A stretch of DNA of 64,000 nucleotides from Symsagittifera roscoffensis (Eukaryota > Xenacoelomorpha > Acoela > Convolutidae): positions 82,757,574 to 82,821,573 of the forward strand of contig NC_087063.1 of NCBI RefSeq assembly GCF_963678635.1, in the 5' to 3' direction. Position 1 is the stretch's first letter; each line of letters opens with the position of its first letter. Positions 1 through 12,052 of the stretch are shown in pieces. The notes beneath the pieces were generated by a model that was not told the DNA's origin, did no database searches, and saw nothing but the letters and a program-made list of their open reading frames with translations. Made by a program: the position numbers and the translations under genes.

Positions 1-1619
1 ATCAAGCAAAGTGAAATTTCAAATACAATCGAATTGCTAAAAACGAAGTTTTGTTTGGATATGAAAACTGGAACCACAGAGACCAGAAGTAAATTTGAAT
101 CACAAAGTAAATTGGTTCGTAAAATGCTGAGTCAGAAAAAAAGAGATTTTATCAAAACAAATTACGAAGGACTGCTTGAAAAAGATTTGTCTAAATTTGC
201 TCCCAGTTTCGACAGAACTTTTACAAAACTGTTTGGATAGACAAGTTTTTCCAGACAGTTTCAAAATTGCCAAATTTAAACCTCTCCTCAAAGAAGGCAA
301 TGATCTAGATCCATCAAACTACAGGCCAATTCTCTTTCAGGAAGTTTCAGGTAAAATTTTTGAGCGGGCCATTTATAACAGAATCAACCAATATCTCACA
401 AAGTATCAATTTTTACATAATTGCCATTTTGGGTTCAGATCAAAAAGGAGTACAATTGATGCTTTGATAACCCTAATAGAAGAAGTGCGTCAAGATTTGA
501 ACTCTTAAACCACGAAGACACAGTGTACATTCATTGACCTTAAAAACCTTTGATACAGTTGATCAAATGCTTTTACTTGAGAAATGTGACGCATATGGTT
601 TTCGGGGACCTGTTTTGGATCTTTTGAAATCTTATTTAAAAAACCGACAACAATACGTTGCCACTAAAACCAAACGCTCTCAAAACAAAAATGTGAATTA
701 TGGAGTACCACAGGGATCCATTCTAGGCCCGCTTCTTTTCATCATTTATAGAAATGATATTGAGCTAAGTTAAAATTGTGAAAGTAATCTGATTTTATAC
801 GCAGACGACACTGTCATAAAAACAACAGCTAGAAACTGTGAGTTATCCGGTAAACACCATGAAGCGTTGGACAAACCAGCAAGTTGGCTTGAAAAAAAAA
901 CAAGCTGACCTTAAATGAAGATAAAAACAAAAACAATGATACTATCTAAGGAGAGCAGCGGCAAATCAGATGTAAAAATGAATTGAAAAAATAATGATGC
1001 AAAACAATCATTCCGACACTCAGGTGTTCAAATTGACTCGAAGCTTTCCTTTATTGATCATATTACAAAAACTGGAATAAAAATTGTCGAGGTTTTGTGG
1101 TATGTAATACAGGTTGAAGAAAAATTTAGTTTAAGATCAACTACTGAAAGCATATAACGCTTATGTAAAACCGATTTTACAGTACGGGGTTTTGGCTTAT
1201 GCGTTAACAGACAAAACAAAATTAGAAATAATTAAACTTAAAATCGAACGGCTAATAAAATTTTTTTTTTTCAAGAGAAGAAATCAAAGCATCCAAGAAA
1301 TGAGCCAAAAACGAAAAATATACTTCGTAAAAGAAAGACATATCTATGAATTATTCAAGTTACTATGTAAGTTTTGAGAGAAGAGTGCATATTGGCCATT
1401 GTCCAGGAAGCTGTAGCTGAGAAATATTTGAATACAATTTCGAATAAGAGAATTTCAGCTAGGCAGATACCTGTGTATTCAAAGAGTAACCAAAAAACTT
1501 CGATAAATGTTAGAATTAGAAAACTTTTCAATTTTGTTCTGAAATATTGTCCAGATTTTGTTACCAGGATTCAGAGCTACACAAATATCAATTACAAATT
1601 TTCAATCATGAGTTTTTGA
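1..1619 (+). pseudogene. Decayed non-LTR retrotransposon reverse transcriptase
   Basis: Several short reading frames in different phases together read as a jockey/CR1-like reverse transcriptase. At 176-508 there is a SNYRPI-type block followed by FGFRSKRSTIDAL. At 534-773 there is a block containing YGVPQGSILGPLLF, and around 795-815 a LYADDT remnant of the polymerase active site. At 1150-1619 lie C-terminal fragments including AYVKPILQYGVLAYAL. The frame changes and stops between these blocks show it cannot be translated. The 5' part (endonuclease) is not in the window or not recognisable. It is unrelated in detail to the intact LINE at 29670. The family is established knowledge; the exact clade is uncertain. 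Confidence 0.85.
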
Positions 1620-4366
1620 ACATTTTTCTTCTAGGAAATTATCAACTGGTTTCTCATTTTTGAGTAGAAATAGTATTTTAAAAAAGAAAATGAACTGTCG
1701 AGGGTAGGTGCTGAAATTTCCCCTGCTGAAATTTACCCCTTTTTTGCTTCAAATTTTTATTTCTCACTAAATCATTTTTCTTGATTAACTAACGATGTTA
1801 AAAAGCAAAAAAAAATCAGAGCAGGATCAGAGGTGCCTGAAAACGGGCTGCAAAGTTCCACGGCGTTCTCGCAATGAGATTTCACTTGGTTGTAAATGTA
1901 GTAAATTTTACAGTGAATGGAATCTACATTGCAAAGAATTTATTATGATTTTTATTATGATTATGATTATTATTATTATTATGATTATTATTATTATTAT
2001 TATGATTATTATTATTATGATTATTATTATTATGATTATTATTATTATTATTATTATTATGATTCTTATTATTATTATTATTATTATGATTCATAAATCC
2101 CATCAGGTCCCATCAGCCGGAGCATCAATAGTACTAAGCTTTGTGAGGAAACCGAAATGTTTACAAAGAAAAAACCTTCCAAAAACAAATAGCTACTTCT
2201 GATAAAAAATAATCCACTAAATGAACTTAAATTAAGCAGTCCAGTAGTGCAATAGGACAATTGTTATTTCTGTCAAATTTCAATCCTTCTTCAGAACAAG
2301 AATTCATTTTTGATGTTACCAATTTATCAAGGAAAATGTCAATGGTGAACGTATCAATTTTATGAGCATAGCTGCTATTAACAATGCTGAAAGTTTTGAA
2401 ATTACAACACATATGGAGTCATCCATAGACGATAAATTATCTTCCACGTGTTCAAATGGTGCATAGACATTTGTGTCCTTAACAAAACAGTCCGAAATTA
2501 TAAAATTGTACCAGAAACTTATGTCCCAGACAAAATTGTCCGAAACTGTTTTGCGAACTTTCTTTGATTTGACCTTGTGATCTTTAATGCTTTGTTCTTT
2601 TGAGGTTGTTTGATCGTTCTTTAATTAGATTCTATGCGTACCAATTAGCCATAGAACAGTCAAAGTGAGACAAAACTTTCAGAAAAATAAGTGCCTTCAA
2701 TTAGAAGAAAAGAAATTACTTTCAGTCGTATAATCGGCCAAGTCAGTACCTATAGTTGTAAAGAATTCAATGAACGGCTTTACTATTTCTGCGTTTGATG
2801 GTTCATCGCTGCTTTGACAAGATCTTAACCTTGGAAACATTTTTTTTTACACTATTCTACAACTGAGGTCTCTTACAAATTTGTTTGTCTGCCTCGAGTA
2901 TCCAATAAAATTTTACAAACTTTTTGAATTATTTTTTGGCAGTTTTATTTTTTTCTACTCTCCTCCATATATTTCTTAACTCGACCAATTTTTTCTTAAC
3001 TCGTCCTATCATTAAATCATTCTTTTTTGAAGTTAGTCGTTTTGTAAAATATCATTCAAAAATGGTAAGTCACGATATTTTTCTGGAAACTGAGTTAAAG
3101 GAATCAGTGAATAAAACGAGCTAACTAGAATGATTGTATCTGATCAACACAACTTTGATCTGCTTTGGACTGCTACGACATGGCGATGGGCTTTCGACTA
3201 AAATGAGCTTTTGACTGAAACGAAATGAAAATCGGATCACTATTGATATGTCGTGCTTTTCGACAATAGCATTCATTTGATAGGCTGTATCAATCACTTT
3301 ATCAACAAGTTGTCTCTTTTGTTGCAGGACTAATTATTCAGCTTCTGATAAACTCTTAAGGTTATATCGCACTTCATGGTTGGTTTAGCTCTTGTTTAAT
3401 TTCCGACAAAACTTGGGAATTCATTCGGGCAAGAGCTTGTTCAACTGTTTTCTTTTAATCACTATTTCCAGTTCCTTTGATCGACTGTACTATGCTTAGA
3501 ATCAAGTAGCTAAGTGACTTAGCAATCGATATTCAATGGTTTTTTATATCGAAAGAATAAGAGTCAAGTTCGGTGCAGAGTCGGTAATTGTTTTTCAGGT
3601 CGGTAATTGGCGTTTGATCCTCAACTTCAATAGATGGTGTATCAACAGTCTGCTCAGTTATGGTTCTGTTGGCACCATCATTTTCCATTTCCATTCTCTG
3701 AAACTGTTTAATAAGTTTATCACAGCAGCAATTAGGCCAAATGTCGAGATTGGAAAATGCTTAACCTTACGTTAAGACAGGATTTAAAAAGAGACAAAAG
3801 GACAGAAAACACGACTCAGATTGGTTTACTTGGGACCCGTAGTATCCAACAGACGCTAATTGAGGCAATTGAATGTAGGTTGGGTTTCCATTGCCAGCAA
3901 TGCACCAGTCCAAGAAGCCTAACCAATTCAGTATCATAGTGAACACGTAGATACTTCAAGCCAGACATTGAATCAGCAAAAAGTGATATTTGGATCAAAA
4001 GGAGTAGGCTTTTCTCAAACATTAAAAACATATTCCCCAACAAGTCATCGCGTTCCATGATTTCAATCTTTTCCCTCACCAAACTTAAATCGCTCATGTT
4101 TTTTTTTTGCGCTTTCTATTAAAATTTAACTTTCAGCGCATTTAATAAAATAATATGCAGTTCCAAACTGTGTTCAAAAATGGTTTCATAGTCACCTGTG
4201 AAAAAGAAAGCTACCAAAATTTCAATTAAAAAAACACTTCGACAACTACAGACCCCATCGCCTGCCTAGCTCCGAAAAGAAACTCCTATACCATCTACTT
4301 TAACACAATTTTTAGCAATTCTACTATTTCAGGCAAGATATATGGAGAATAATTACATAGACTCAC
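1620..4366. other. No recognised gene; possible ABCA intron or 3' flank
   Basis: This AT-rich stretch shows no convincing coding exon in any frame apart from short chance frames. It contains the ATT/ATG microsatellite at 1941-2090. Because the ABCA-like gene on the minus strand has its last visible exon at 4367, this stretch may be an intron of that gene, or the gene may have been truncated by the pseudogene at 1-1619. A frame at 3816-4097 (minus) was examined as a further ABCA exon, but no splice acceptor fits the required phase. Confidence 0.5.
1941..2090. repeat. (ATT/ATG)n microsatellite
   Basis: About 150 bp of TTATTATGATTATT-type trinucleotide repeat, with runs of ATT interrupted at irregular intervals by ATG. 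Its translation gives a poly-isoleucine/methionine frame that is not a real protein. Confidence 0.95.
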
Positions 4367-7300
4367 CATTAGTTGCCAAGTACTGTATTAATTGAGTGAC
4401 GTTTTTTGCGTCTTTGGATTCAATGAGGAATTTGGACCCACTGAAGTTGGAATCACTGAGTGCCTCAAGCACTCCACGTGGAAGGGACTGCTCCGTCTTC
4501 GACATTTCAGAGGTGTTGAAGAAGGCCCCCCGACTGAACAAATCATAGACGCCTGAACCCTTCAGCCATTCGATGTTATCCTGCAGACAAATCATTTTCC
4601 CTTTACTTCCAAAGTAGTGTAAACAAAAACAAGCACACCATTTTATTCACAGCAATAGTTTCTCCCCTCAAAACTCCAGTAAATTACACCCAAAAGACCC
4701 CTGAAAAGGATTGAAAGTCAAGATTGCAAAATTTTCTTGAAAATACCAAAAGTCAAAGACTCCTCAAAAATGTAAAATTATCTTAAAATCATTAAAATAG
4801 ACCCAATATATAAAAAAACCACCTACCGCGACAACTCACAACAAAAAAAAATATCAAAATTTAAGGAAGCTACAACTCGCACATTAAAAAAAAGAATTTA
4901 TGAAAAATCAACGAGACTTAAGACTTATAAAAAGTTAACAAATCCCCCTCGCCCTCAGCACACACAAACAAAAAACATAAATTGCTCGTCAAATGAATCA
5001 ATATGAGGCCACTAAGCTGATATAATAAAAGCCAAAACCTACTATGACGAAAAAAATAAAATAAAATAACATAGCGAAAAATAGTCAGTTCCCCTCAACC
5101 TCAAAACACAGAGGCACGCACAAACTTTTTTCGCTGGTCGACAGACGCAATATGAGGCCATTACGCCGATATAATAGGCCGAAACCAATCTAGTAGAAAA
5201 AAAAACAAAAATGCCGAAAAAAGAACTGTCGTCATAAAAAATTGAACTATAGTTTCTAATAAGAATTTAGCAACTTGTGCGATCTAGAGGTGCTCATAAA
5301 AACTACGTTTCACTTCAAACAACTCAAAATTAGGTCACCAAGTCAAAAAATTGTGAGCCGAAATCATTTGGACAGAAAAAAAACAAGCAACAAAAAACAA
5401 TATACAAGTCAAGAAATTACAAACGGCAAAAGTAAATATAAACACTAAGAGCTACTACAATGTAAAATGCACATAGCGAGAAAAAACAATTCACCATATT
5501 TTCTGAAACGGAATATTTCCCATTAGAAAAAAAAACAGATCCCGGTCAGATTCAAACCCGGGACCTTTGGCGTACCAGGCAAATTTGTTAGCTCCAGGCT
5601 AAGTGGGCCGGAAACGCTCAGAAGGTACCACTAGAGATGAATCCAAAGTACATTATTGATGAGTCCTGTGGAAATAGTTGTTTACGGGAAAAAGTCTAGT
5701 AATTGCAATATCATTGCTTATCGCAAGGGTAGCTATAGAATTTCCGTTGAAGGTCGCCGGGCGAAGCTTCGCTGCGATAACCGGCTCTAAATTTCGTATA
5801 GAGTCCTACACTCTGTTGAAAAGCTCGCAACACGTTGGCGCGACTGCGGCGGTGAGTATCTTGCGAGTTGTCTTTCAATGCGAGTTGTCACATTACGAAA
5901 ACATTTTCACTTTTAATTACAAAGTAGTGTGAACATAAATAAACAAGCACACCATTTGGAATCAGTTTTGGTCCTCTTTAGGTGTTAAAATTCAACTATT
6001 TTGTATTGGAATATTGAGATTAAAAATGTGAACAGCCAATTGAATAGACCAATAATAGATGAGTACCTGTTGGGGTTCGAGTAATGCCCTCAGTGTCTAA
6101 AACAAGATTTCAAATCATTGTTATTTTGACCCTGACTGATAGACTATTATCTAATTCGTACCATAAGTATAACAAGCAGCGGCGGATTTAGGGGGGGGGG
6201 GGGGGGCGGACGCCCCCCTTCTCAGGGATTTGACCCCCTACCGACCCAAAGGGTCCCCCCTTTGATACTTTTTCAGAAATCCATTTTTGGCGGACCGACC
6301 CTAAAATTTTTCTAAAGGCGTCTTTGGCGCCAATACATACTGTCTTTGAGGGGGAGCGCGCGCCAAAAAAAACGCAATTATTTTGTCAAAATTTTTCAAA
6401 AAGTGCCCAAAAACGGCTTTTTTGACTGTTTTTTTCTAAAATTTGCCTGCGGCGGAGAAAAGTTTGCCAAAATAGGGGCAAAACAGTGCTTTGGGAGAGC
6501 TCGAAAAATCAATTTGGTCGACCTAAAAAAAAAAAGGTCGTCAAAATTTTGGAAAATTTTTCGAAAATCCGCCCCCCCTCGAGAAAATCCTAGATCCGCC
6601 CCTGATAACAAGTATAGCCTTATTTGAGATATTTCCTATACACGACCCCTAATTCATTAATGACGTTTTTGAGCTAGTACGAAAAAAAACACAACGGCGA
6701 AATTTAAAAAAGGACTTAAGAACTTCTCAAAAACATTTCTAATTAATTGCGATGCTTCAGCTCCCGAAAGACCACGTTCTAGCTAAGGTAGGAGTAGGAC
6801 CACCATACTTTTTTTGAAAAAATATTCCGATTTGTTTTTAATCAACGTATGACATTGACTACTCGATTTTGTAAGTGAATAAAAACAATCAGCGAAAAAA
6901 TTGCAGCAGGACTCGTTACACCAACCTGGCCTTCCTTGACTACTACTTGAGTGAACAACTTCCAAATCTCAGCAAATGGCGCGTCAGTCCCGAAAGGCTC
7001 CTTCGGTTGCATATCACACAGATTCTGCCTGGCACACATGAATGAAAAGAGAAACGGCATCAGACCAGCTGAAGGCAACGCTTTCGGCCTAACGAAACAA
7101 TTCGGCCTAATGATATTGTCGACGTCATCCATTGCTAGATGTATAGCAATTAACAAGACTGCAAATACTATAATCGGCCAAACGATTTGAAACACAAACA
7201 GACGTACGTTACTTGTCATTAAGAGAAAGTTCTTCGTAATCAGTACTTTTAATCTGACTTTGAACGGAACTGGAGTCAGTTCTGCCTCGGAGTTCGAAGA

Positions 7301-7612
7301 TCCTGAAGATGTTTTGTGGTCCGGTCGATTTGTAGTTTTTTCGAAATTATTGGCTGGATCATTTAAATTATCTTTCTTATCACTTCGCTTTTTCCCGCCT
7401 TTCCTCCTTGGCTTTGGAGACCTGAGGGTGTTTTCTGCCTTTTCAGGTTCATCGTCAATGTTAACTCCGGGCTGCGCTTCGTTTTTTACTTCAGGTTTAT
7501 CGCCAATTTTAACCACTTTTTCTTCTTTTTTCGCAGGCTCTTCGAAGGAATTGTTTTTGTTTTCTTCATTTTCTAGTTCCTTCGCTGGCTCTTCATTCGC
7601 TTCATCAGACAT
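4367..7612 (-). CDS. ABCA-family transporter, N-terminal exons (partial)
   Basis: Two exons can be supported. Exon 1 (7612-6926) encodes 229 aa. Residues 1 to about 112 are a charged, Lys/Glu-rich low-complexity region. Then comes the ABCA N terminus: a KVLITKNFLLMTSNVRL segment, a first membrane helix (about 128-150), and the ABCA-typical block RPKALPSAGLMPFLF with cysteines on both sides. The donor after GGCCAG is in phase 0. Exon 2 (4580-4367) has an acceptor reading TTGTCTGCAG and a donor GTGAGT in phase 1, and encodes about 71 residues of probable extracellular domain. ABCA proteins are lipid exporters with two membrane domains and two ATPase domains; no ATPase domain (Walker A, LSGG) is in this window, so the gene is partial or broken. 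The intron holds a hAT MITE and other repeats. The 112-residue hydrophilic extension before the first helix is unusual, since ABCA proteins normally begin close to that helix. Exon 1 is well supported; the link to exon 2 rests on splice-site phase. Confidence 0.72.
4930..5190. repeat. Two copies of dispersed repeat C
   Basis: Two neighbouring copies (about 4930-5045 and 5090-5190) share an ATATGAGGCCA block followed by a GATATAATA-GCC-AAACC block. Further relatives occur at 10310-10430 and, shorter, at 9130-9180. The copies are diverged but keep the same order of blocks, as expected of a small non-autonomous element. The copy at 5090 begins with an ACAGAGGC motif shared with repeat families A and B. 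Confidence 0.6.
5533..5735 (-). repeat. tRNA-like SINE-type segment (repeat A end)
   Basis: Read on the minus strand, 5535-5630 contains a TAGCCTGGAGC A-box-like block and, about 40 nt later, GGGTTTGAATC, which resembles a pol III B box. The plus-strand flank at 5690-5735 carries the GTCTAGT and GCAAGGGT sequences that end repeat family A (compare 12715-12808 and 26040-26091). A second diverged copy of the same pair of modules lies at 26365-26600. It looks like a tRNA-derived SINE module joined to repeat A. It is not a functional tRNA gene because the stems do not close. Confidence 0.5.
6177..6604. mobile_element. hAT-type MITE with 8-bp target duplication
   Basis: The left end CAGCGGCGGATTTAGG and the inverse of the right end, CAGGGGCGGATCTAGG, match in 14 of 16 positions. 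The element is flanked on both sides by the identical 8-bp sequence ATAACAAG (6169-6176 and 6605-6612). An 8-bp target duplication with CAGGGGCGG-type termini is typical of hAT superfamily transposons. The 428-bp interior has no transposase; it carries a 16-G run (6191-6206) and complementary GC-rich subterminal stretches. It sits in the first intron of the ABCA-like gene. Confidence 0.9.
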
Positions 7613-8836
7613 TCATGGATGCGTGTACTCTCACATGAACACATGTACAATTTACAACCGCAGAGAAGCAACTTCCACCTCGAAATACTTCAACTTCGCA
7701 AATATTTATCTGAAACGAAAATACTATCTTAACTTATTACCTAATAAGTTTATCTATAGAGAACAGTCACGTTATTGTTCCGACCACCTCCTCTACGGAT
7801 GACGAGGAACATTGGGTTTCAGCTGTATTTTTTTAACGCAAAATCAGGTACCTCAAAGAACGCTCGTCATCCATAATACAATAAACACTGTCTCAGTGTC
7901 GAGACAAACTGGGCAGTATATTTACAATTCTCAGGATGAACACGAAACCATGTTTCAGATCACTTCCCATCTGTTTGAAAAAAAACTTTTTATGATGAAT
8001 CGACTAGCTTTATTTCCCCCAGATTAAATGAAATCCATTGCTACCCAAAAAACAGGCAGATACTTTGAGATTTACAAAGCTGCACTTGAGTCAAAGCTGC
8101 ACTTCGCAAGTAGCAGCGAGAAAACAGCGCAGCTCTAAAAATGAAAGTTGAACAAAAAAGGATTGAAACAAGCCTTGAAAAACAAAACTTTTTGCTTTGT
8201 GCTTGAATCGAATACGGCCGACCTGTACATTAGGAGTCTCAGTCTCATATCCTAGCTACAGATGCTGGCCAATAGGGAAACACTGGCTACCGAAAAAGCT
8301 ATTGGTCTCTGTTCTCTACAAATTAGAAATGCTAAACAGAAAAAGTGCCACTAAAAAGAGCACTTTTATTTGCGGGTTGTAATGGAAGAAAGAAGTGAAT
8401 AGTTAGCTCACTGAGTAAATAGTTAGCTCACTGAGTAAAAAATTTCAAAATTTTTTTGATGAATGTACTTTTTGTTTTGTTTTAGTATTGCCATGGTCGG
8501 AATATTCTGCGCTAGCTGCACAGCAACCGGCTTTTACTTTTTTCGGACACACTCAAATATAATCACACAGAGGCGAAAAGGAGCTTCGAACCATTTAAAG
8601 ATGAATCGCAAAAATAGCATAGTAAGCTAGCCAACAAGAAAACTCGATGAAGGCATTTTTTGAGGAGAAATTTGTTGAAGAAGACAGTTGTCAGCAGTAA
8701 ATTGGCATTGAAACAATATTTATGAAACATTAACTACGCCAACTAAGATTGGGTTGACGCTTTTTGACCCAAAAATACGATCGATTTGAACAAACAGCTT
8801 CAAAACTTCATTCAAAACGGTTTTCAAGTTTCACAT
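7613..8836. other. Intergenic, upstream of ABCA-like gene; no gene seen
   Basis: AT-rich sequence upstream of the ABCA-like start codon. No open frame with recognisable similarity was found. The plus-strand frame spanning 7260-7802 is the complement of ABCA exon 1. A short ACAGAGGCGAAAAGGAGCTTCG motif at about 8569-8590 is a decayed member of the hairpin motif described for repeats A and B. Confidence 0.6.
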
Positions 8837-9018
8837 AGTGAAATGGTATTATGATGTCTATGAAACTGTGGGAAACAGGGTATATTCGTCAACGTAAGAT
8901 CGGTGGTTGTTGTTAGTGGTTCTACGTTTGTGTTACCACTAACAACAACCACCGATCTTACGTTGACGAATATACCCTGTTTCCCACACTTTCATGGACA
9001 TCATAATACCATTTCACT
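8837..9018. repeat. 84-bp inverted repeat (long hairpin)
   Basis: The left arm (8837-8920) is the reverse complement of the right arm (8935-9018) at 82 of 84 positions, around a 14-nt loop (8921-8934). The two mismatches lie near 8860-8870. The arms have no coding potential. Such a long and well-preserved palindrome is young. The right half overlaps the first unit of the 75-bp tandem duplication that follows. Confidence 0.95.
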
Positions 9019-9122
9019 AACCCTCCAGCACAAACATGAATGAAAAATACCCTGTTTCACACACTTTCATGGACATCATAATACCATTTCACTAACCCTC
9101 CAGCACAAACATGAATGAAAAA
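8973..9122. repeat. Tandem duplication of a 75-bp unit
   Basis: Two head-to-tail copies, 8973-9047 and 9048-9122, are nearly identical; a C/A difference in the CCCTGTTTC block is the one I see. The first copy starts inside the right arm of the inverted repeat, so the duplication arose after or together with the palindrome. Confidence 0.93.
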
Positions 9123-9123
9123 T

Positions 9124-12052
9124 ATTATCACAAACAAAGCGATATGAGGTAACTAAGCCGATGTAATATTAGCTGAGCAATTTAAAACGAAAAAAACACG
9201 AACAAGGGAAAGGAAATGATAAAAACAAAGTTAGTTTAAAACAAAAAAAAACAAATTTCAATTAAAACGGACTTTAAAAGCAGAGAAAGTCACCAAAAGT
9301 GCCGATTGAAGATAAGGCACTATCATATGTAATCCGTCTTTTTTTTGTTCGCACAGAAATTTGACATTAACCAAATCAGTAATAATAACTCAGTTTTTAT
9401 AGCAATGTTTGGAAAATTTGACTTGAAAAAAAAATTTGATTGAAATTCATTTGCTAAAAGGAAGCCAAATGGAGCACTCGAATAACAAAAATTCGATTGG
9501 CGCAAAAAAACCTATTTTACTACTAGTTTCGAAAATGGAAATAAAATTTCCAAATTCCGAGCGGAATCTCGAAAATATCACTTGAGTCAGTTTCCATCAT
9601 AAAATTAAAGCCTGTTTGCCGTTGAAACTGTTTTTTTTTTCTTCAAAATAAGACATGTATACCAGATCAAGGCCAATCCTTGAATGCTCCGATTGTCCAA
9701 AGAATGATCTCAAAAAATTTCGGTGAGTAAAATTTCAACAAATAGGCTGAAATGAGCTTCAAAACTCTTGTTATAATACACGAACTGCATTGCAAGCTAG
9801 CAGATAAAAAATAAAACGAAAGCCACTAAATCGGGAATAAATTGAAAAAGTGACAAAATCACAATTACAAAAAATTCAGATTTTTGTCATTAAAAATGTT
9901 CTTTTTGAGGAAAACTTGTCAAACAAAACAATTGCCGGCGTGAAACAAGCGCTCAACACCTTTAGCGACAATTAAGCTTTTTAGTAAACTCGCTTTGAGC
10001 AGAAAACAAAACTATGGTCATAAAAGAACTTGTGAAGTTTTATCTTTTTCGTGTTTCTGGAGGGGGCGTAACTATATGTTTCTCTTCAAACGACGCAATT
10101 TTAGGACACGAAGTGCCAAAAAAACAATATATATCTAAATGAAGATAGTTTGTCTCGATTGGCGATGAACAAAATATACTTCGCACAAAAACATCAAGAC
10201 AATTAAATATGATACTAGCATCGTATAAAAAGTAACCAAACGTTAAGAAAACCGAAAAACCTAAGCAGAAACTCTGCGTCGAAACAAAATTTCATTAGAA
10301 CAATCTTACGAACTCAAAAAATCCCACACACACAAAACACAAACGTAGACAAAAAACAATTTTTGCTCATCAAAAGAGGCAACAGGAGGCCACTAAGTCG
10401 ATATAATATAGGCCGAAATCTATAAAGCCGAAAAACAGAAAAAAAAAAAAAAGCAAAGAAGAATGAAAATCTAACAAATCGCGTCGAGATGAGTCTTGTA
10501 GACAAAATTATTTACGCGAAAACAGAAAAGTAATTAGTTACAAAACCCTTGCTAATGACAAAAAAAATCCAACTGATTGATAACGCTTCATTGCAGGCGT
10601 AATAAACAATAAAATTTGAAATGCTTGTGTTTCGTACCCCAACAGCCAAAATGAAATGTTCAAATTTGACTCATGTAAGGAATTATTATTTTGAAAGCAG
10701 GATAATTCGCCATTCATAAAAAATTCTCGTTACGCTTTGTGGATCATAGCTAAAATCTTGAAAAGAACTTACCAAAAAGATTGCAGGTGAAATATCTTCT
10801 CAAATTCGAAATCAGGGAGCCGATATTTTCAATGAAGTGTATTTTTCTTTGTTTTATTTGGATCGCTGAAATTGGACTGAATAAAAACCACCTCACACAT
10901 ATACTAAATCTTTGGATACATGAAATATTTGAAAATTGCAGCAATCCAAAAAAAAAACAGTTTCAACGGCAAACAGGCTACAATTTTCAAAAAGTAATGC
11001 AAATATCCGATTTCTACTGTTCGCATAGAAGGTGCCATTGAGGGCAATTATATCATGCCAAAAGGATATAAACCTCTTTAAATTGGGGCCTAGTAAATTA
11101 GACGAAAAGCAAATTAGACGTGACCAACAAAAACGAATTTAGACGTCGATGCAAAATTACAAATATGGGAAATTGGACGTAATTGTATTGTTTGTCTGAA
11201 ATTTTTTTACCGACTAAAATTAACTTTCGTTCAGCTTTCTTAATTGCAAATCAACTTTTTACATGCCGCAATTTTCACATTCCGCATTTTTCACATGCCG
11301 CAATTGTATAACTTATGCATTTCAAAAATGTTTTATAATCTTGAAATTAACATTTTATAAACCAATTGAGATAAATTTTTTGATATGCAATGGGATCATA
11401 TATAATTTTTGTAATTATGGAAACTTGTTTTAAGCAATAAGTTTTGTAAGGCCTTTGCTTTCCGTCTAAAATGCTAGTTTTGCAAAAACAATTTAACGTC
11501 TAAATTCGTTTTTGTTGATCACGTCTAATTTCCTAACCCCGCCTTTAAATTAGTTAGAGCCAATTATGGCCGCACAGAGGCGACGCGCCAAAAGCACTCA
11601 CCGGCAACTTTATACCGAGAATCGGCTATTGGAAACGGCGAATTGACCCATATCTTGTCTTGGAAATTCTTTCATATTATTACGTATCTTATACAGATTC
11701 GGATGTCTGACAAATCAGATGCTTGCCCTAGACCCATGTTCCTTCCTTTTTCGAAAGTCGGAAAAAAACAACTGATGCAAACTCTTTTCAAATTTAATAC
11801 GGCAACAAACCATTCAGTTTCCAAACTTGCAAAGATAAATATATGCAATCAAACATCTAAAATTGACAATTCGGATTCTTTTGAAAGAAATGATAATTAA
11901 CATGGCAGAAAAGAGGTTTTCATTGCACAAAAACGAATCTGCACTTTGCAAACACATGCGAAAAACAACAAAAACAAAGCTCTAGAGGCAAGAAGGGAAA
12001 CATGCACGAAAACTTAATTTGGCCTAAAAATCAATCAAATTAAACACAAGAG
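9124..12052. other. Intergenic repeat-rich DNA; no gene seen
   Basis: No exon or RNA gene could be supported. The stretch contains diverged copies of repeat C (9130-9180 and 10310-10430), isolated ACAGAGGCGA motifs (about 11570), and a region at 11095-11535 rich in ATTAGACGT/ACGTCTAA words in both orientations (about 11098-11175 and again about 11500-11530), which look like weak terminal inverted repeats of a decayed element. Short open frames here (for example 10781-11041 and 11643-11900) have no recognisable motifs. Confidence 0.55.

Noticed and set aside
3816-4097. Open frame on the minus strand considered as a third ABCA exon
   Set aside because: No AG acceptor gives the phase required after the GTGAGT donor at 4367, and no ABCA block is present.
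7260-7802. 180-codon plus-strand frame rich in Ser and Phe
   Set aside because: It is the complement of ABCA exon 1, whose minus-strand protein is recognisable.
11095-11535. Possible DNA transposon bounded by ATTAGACGT-type inverted words
   Set aside because: The inverted words are short and imperfect and I find no target duplication; recorded only as a remark in the intergenic entry.
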